Shown in pieces: positions 60,359-64,000 of a DNA stretch of 64,000 bases (within the stretch, counting starts at the first letter, position 1; each line of letters starts with the position of its first letter). Both the position numbers and the translations under genes were made by a program. The notes beneath the pieces were generated by a model, which was not told where the DNA came from, did not search any database, and saw only the letters and a program-made list of their open reading frames with translations. Origin of the DNA: Chitinophagaceae bacterium (GTDB lineage Bacteria; Bacteroidota; Bacteroidia; Chitinophagales; Chitinophagaceae); assembly GCA_004028795.1 (NCBI GenBank), contig SAIW01000022.1:1-64000 (forward strand), given 5' to 3'.

Positions 60359-61627
60359 ATGAAAAAGATTTGTCTTTCAGTAGTAGGGCTTTATTTATTA
60401 TTTCTTCATGGTTTTTCACAAGCTACACAGGATACAACTTATAAAGTAAGAAAATTAAAGGTTGATGAAGTGAATTTAGTATCAAGCTATTATTCGCAAA
60501 ACGGTAATCACTCAGCAGTAACAGGTGGTATTGGTACAGAAAATGTTACCGATATTTCTAATGGTATTGAATTGAAGTTTGTGGGTTATGATAATACCTT
60601 GCATAAACATTCTTTAACCGCAGGCTTAGGCTTAGACCATCATACAGCAGCATCAGCAGCTTATGTTTCTAAAACAGGAGCTTCTAAAACAGAAGGTACA
60701 AGAATTTATCCTTCATTAGACTGGACGGTAGAGAATGAAACAAAAGGTAACAGCTTCGGTTTTGGTACTTATTATTCAACTGAATATAATTATAAATCAT
60801 TCGGTGCCGATATTCATTTCTCTAAAAAAACAGCAGATAAAAACGGCGAGTTCTCAGCTAAATTGCAAGGTTATTTAGATCAGGTAAAAATGATATATCC
60901 TTCAGAGTTAATTCCTGCAAGTACAACAACTGTTACTGGAGGTGGTGTTTCAACTATTACAACTGCCAGTGGCAGAACGGTAACAGTTTCATCAAATGGC
61001 AGAGTTACTTCTTCAGAATCAAAAATTCCTTCAAGTCCAAGAAATACATTCTCAGCATCATTTGCATATACTCAGGTAATTAATACAAGATTACAAATTG
61101 CTTTATTGTTAGATGTTGTTTCTCAAAATGGTTATTTGGGTTTGCCTTTTCACAGGGTATATTTTAATACAGGAAAAGATACTGTTGAAAATCTTCCAAC
61201 AGCAAGATTTAAACTGCCTGTTGGGTTAAGGGTAAATTATTTTTTGGGTGATAACATTATTCTTCGTTCTTATTTCAGATATTATACAGATGATTGGGGC
61301 ATTCATTCCAATACAGCAAGCTTAGAAGTAGCAGTTAAGCTTACACCGTTTTTTTCTTTATCACCTTTTTTCAGGTATTACGACCAAACAGCAGCAGATT
61401 ATTTTGCAGCATATGGTGTGCATGCAGCAACTGATAAATATTATACCAGTAATTATGCATTATCGCAATTTCAATCAAACTTTTATGGTATGGGTTTACG
61501 GGTTGCACCGCCAAAAGGTGTATTAGGGTGGGAAGTATTACATGAAATGGAAATACGTTACGGACATTACAGCCAAACAACAGATTTACAATCAAATGTT
61601 ATTTCGTTCAGTTTCGGATTTAAGTAA
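60359..61627 (+). CDS. DUF3570 outer membrane protein
   Basis: This 422-residue protein has a signal peptide (SVVGLYLLFLHGFSQ) and a beta-barrel end (QSNVISFSFGFK). LVSSYYSQNGNHSAVTGGIGTENV and QNGYLGLPFHRVYF match DUF3570. A Ser/Thr/Gly-rich loop (about residues 190-225) separates the two halves. It lies 24 nt after the DUF4266 gene and is presumably the outer-membrane component of that cluster. Confidence 0.85.
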   Translation: MKKICLSVVGLYLLFLHGFSQATQDTTYKVRKLKVDEVNLVSSYYSQNGNHSAVTGGIGTENVTDISNGIELKFVGYDNTLHKHSLTAGLGLDHHTAASAAYVSKTGASKTEGTRIYPSLDWTVENETKGNSFGFGTYYSTEYNYKSFGADIHFSKKTADKNGEFSAKLQGYLDQVKMIYPSELIPASTTTVTGGGVSTITTASGRTVTVSSNGRVTSSESKIPSSPRNTFSASFAYTQVINTRLQIALLLDVVSQNGYLGLPFHRVYFNTGKDTVENLPTARFKLPVGLRVNYFLGDNIILRSYFRYYTDDWGIHSNTASLEVAVKLTPFFSLSPFFRYYDQTAADYFAAYGVHAATDKYYTSNYALSQFQSNFYGMGLRVAPPKGVLGWEVLHEMEIRYGHYSQTTDLQSNVISFSFGFK

Positions 61628-61657
61628 CTCTAAACAAAGCATAATACTTGCTAAGCT

Positions 61658-61665
61658 TATCTTTG
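61658..61665 (+). promoter_or_regulatory. -7 box of the GldA-like gene
   Basis: TATCTTTG (TAnnTTTG) ends only 4 nt before the ATG at 61670, so the transcript would be leaderless or nearly so. Confidence 0.5.
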
Positions 61666-61669
61666 AAGC

Positions 61670-63704
<2,035 letters not shown>

Positions 63705-63726
63705 GGATTTAATTCATATAATAAGG

Positions 63727-63782
63727 TTAGCTTAATGAACAAATTATCAAAATATTCTCGTTCTATTAAGCTAATCTTTTTT
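63727..63782 (+). terminator. Terminator of eno, overlapping the next gene start
   Basis: TTAGCTTAAT (63727-63736) and ATTAAGCTAA (63765-63774) form a 10-bp stem with a 28-nt loop, followed by TCTTTTTT. The ATG of the next gene lies in the first arm. Confidence 0.65.
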
Positions 63783-64000
63783 ATTGCTATTACCGCTTTA
63801 TATTCAGTTACTGTACTTTATCTTTTTTGGAGCTTATCTTCTCATTCATACGTTATTGATGAATCAAAATTGTATAGGTTAGATTCAATTAAAATACAAG
63901 ATAAAGCATATTACTCTAATGGGATTAAAAGTGGTGAAAGTTATTACTTTGAAGATACAGAAAGAATGCCTTTTCTTATAGGAGGAGATATTTGTCACTG
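63735..64000 (+). CDS. Unrecognised membrane-anchored protein (partial)
   Basis: From the ATG at 63735 the frame stays open to the window edge (88 codons). It has one hydrophobic helix (LIFFIAITALYSVTVLYLFW) and a polar continuation (SKLYRLDSIKIQDKAYYSNG). FtsB-like genes often follow eno, but the sequence lacks a coiled coil and I do not assign it. The start is uncertain because the ATG lies in the terminator hairpin. Confidence 0.5.
   Translation, partial: MNKLSKYSRSIKLIFFIAITALYSVTVLYLFWSLSSHSYVIDESKLYRLDSIKIQDKAYYSNGIKSGESYYFEDTERMPFLIGGDICH

Overview
The window looks like a chromosomal stretch of a low-GC (mid to upper 30s percent by eye) member of the Bacteroidota, most likely Chitinophagales/Chitinophagaceae or a close relative. 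The reasons are repeated Bacteroidota-type promoter boxes (TAnnTTTG), few Shine-Dalgarno sequences, TonB-dependent and MORN/TonB-type envelope proteins, a fused IcmF mutase, DUF6814/DUF4266/DUF3570 genes, and heptanucleotide and palindromic repeats inserted even inside core genes. I saw no rRNA, tRNA, CRISPR array, prophage or intact insertion sequence.

Layout. 1-3.5 kb (minus): a TPP riboswitch with a terminator-type expression platform leads a tight operon of SAM methyltransferase, PurM/HypE/ThiL-superfamily protein, divergent ThiE-family protein, Trm112-like zinc protein and, just downstream, a lipoprotein amidohydrolase cut by the window edge. 3.5-14.9 kb: a nearly complete haem pathway, hemJ-hemH on minus and hemA-C-D-E-F-(four-helix protein)-B-...-L on plus, interrupted by an ArsR/SRPBCC cassette with two palindromic operators. 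15-21.7 kb: Cys-rich AraC regulator, orphan OmpR-type regulator, small envelope genes, a TonB-type barrel receptor and a membrane-bound AraC regulator. 21.7-33.1 kb (mostly minus): leuS with several inserts and flanked by interspersed repeats, an MBL/rhodanese sulfur enzyme with ArsR regulator, tsaB, a small 3HCDH-like protein, ridA, aldose epimerase and two secreted proteins including an M48 protease. 33.2-46.1 kb: icmF, envelope/regulatory genes (one frameshifted), purD, divergent POT and OPT peptide transporters and a glycosyltransferase.

46.1-58.6 kb is the most unusual region: a short-chain carboxylate island. Minus strand carries acs and an exported acetamidase/formamidase. Plus strand carries a probable domesticated IS1-InsA-type regulator, a porin, an MHS-type transporter, a DUF6814 protein, a solute-symporter histidine kinase (SSS-STAC-HisKA-HATPase) and, immediately after it, a protein in which a receiver domain is fused directly to a full propionyl-CoA-synthetase-like enzyme. 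A degraded second DUF6814 copy follows. Three copies of one operator-like motif lie between acs and the regulator and in front of the porin. I infer a system that takes up, senses and activates acetate/propionate, with possible phosphorelay control of the enzyme itself.

58.7-64 kb: a thioredoxin-ApbE-DUF4266-DUF3570 envelope cluster, a GldA-like ABC ATPase, enolase and the beginning of an unrecognised membrane protein whose start overlaps the enolase terminator hairpin.
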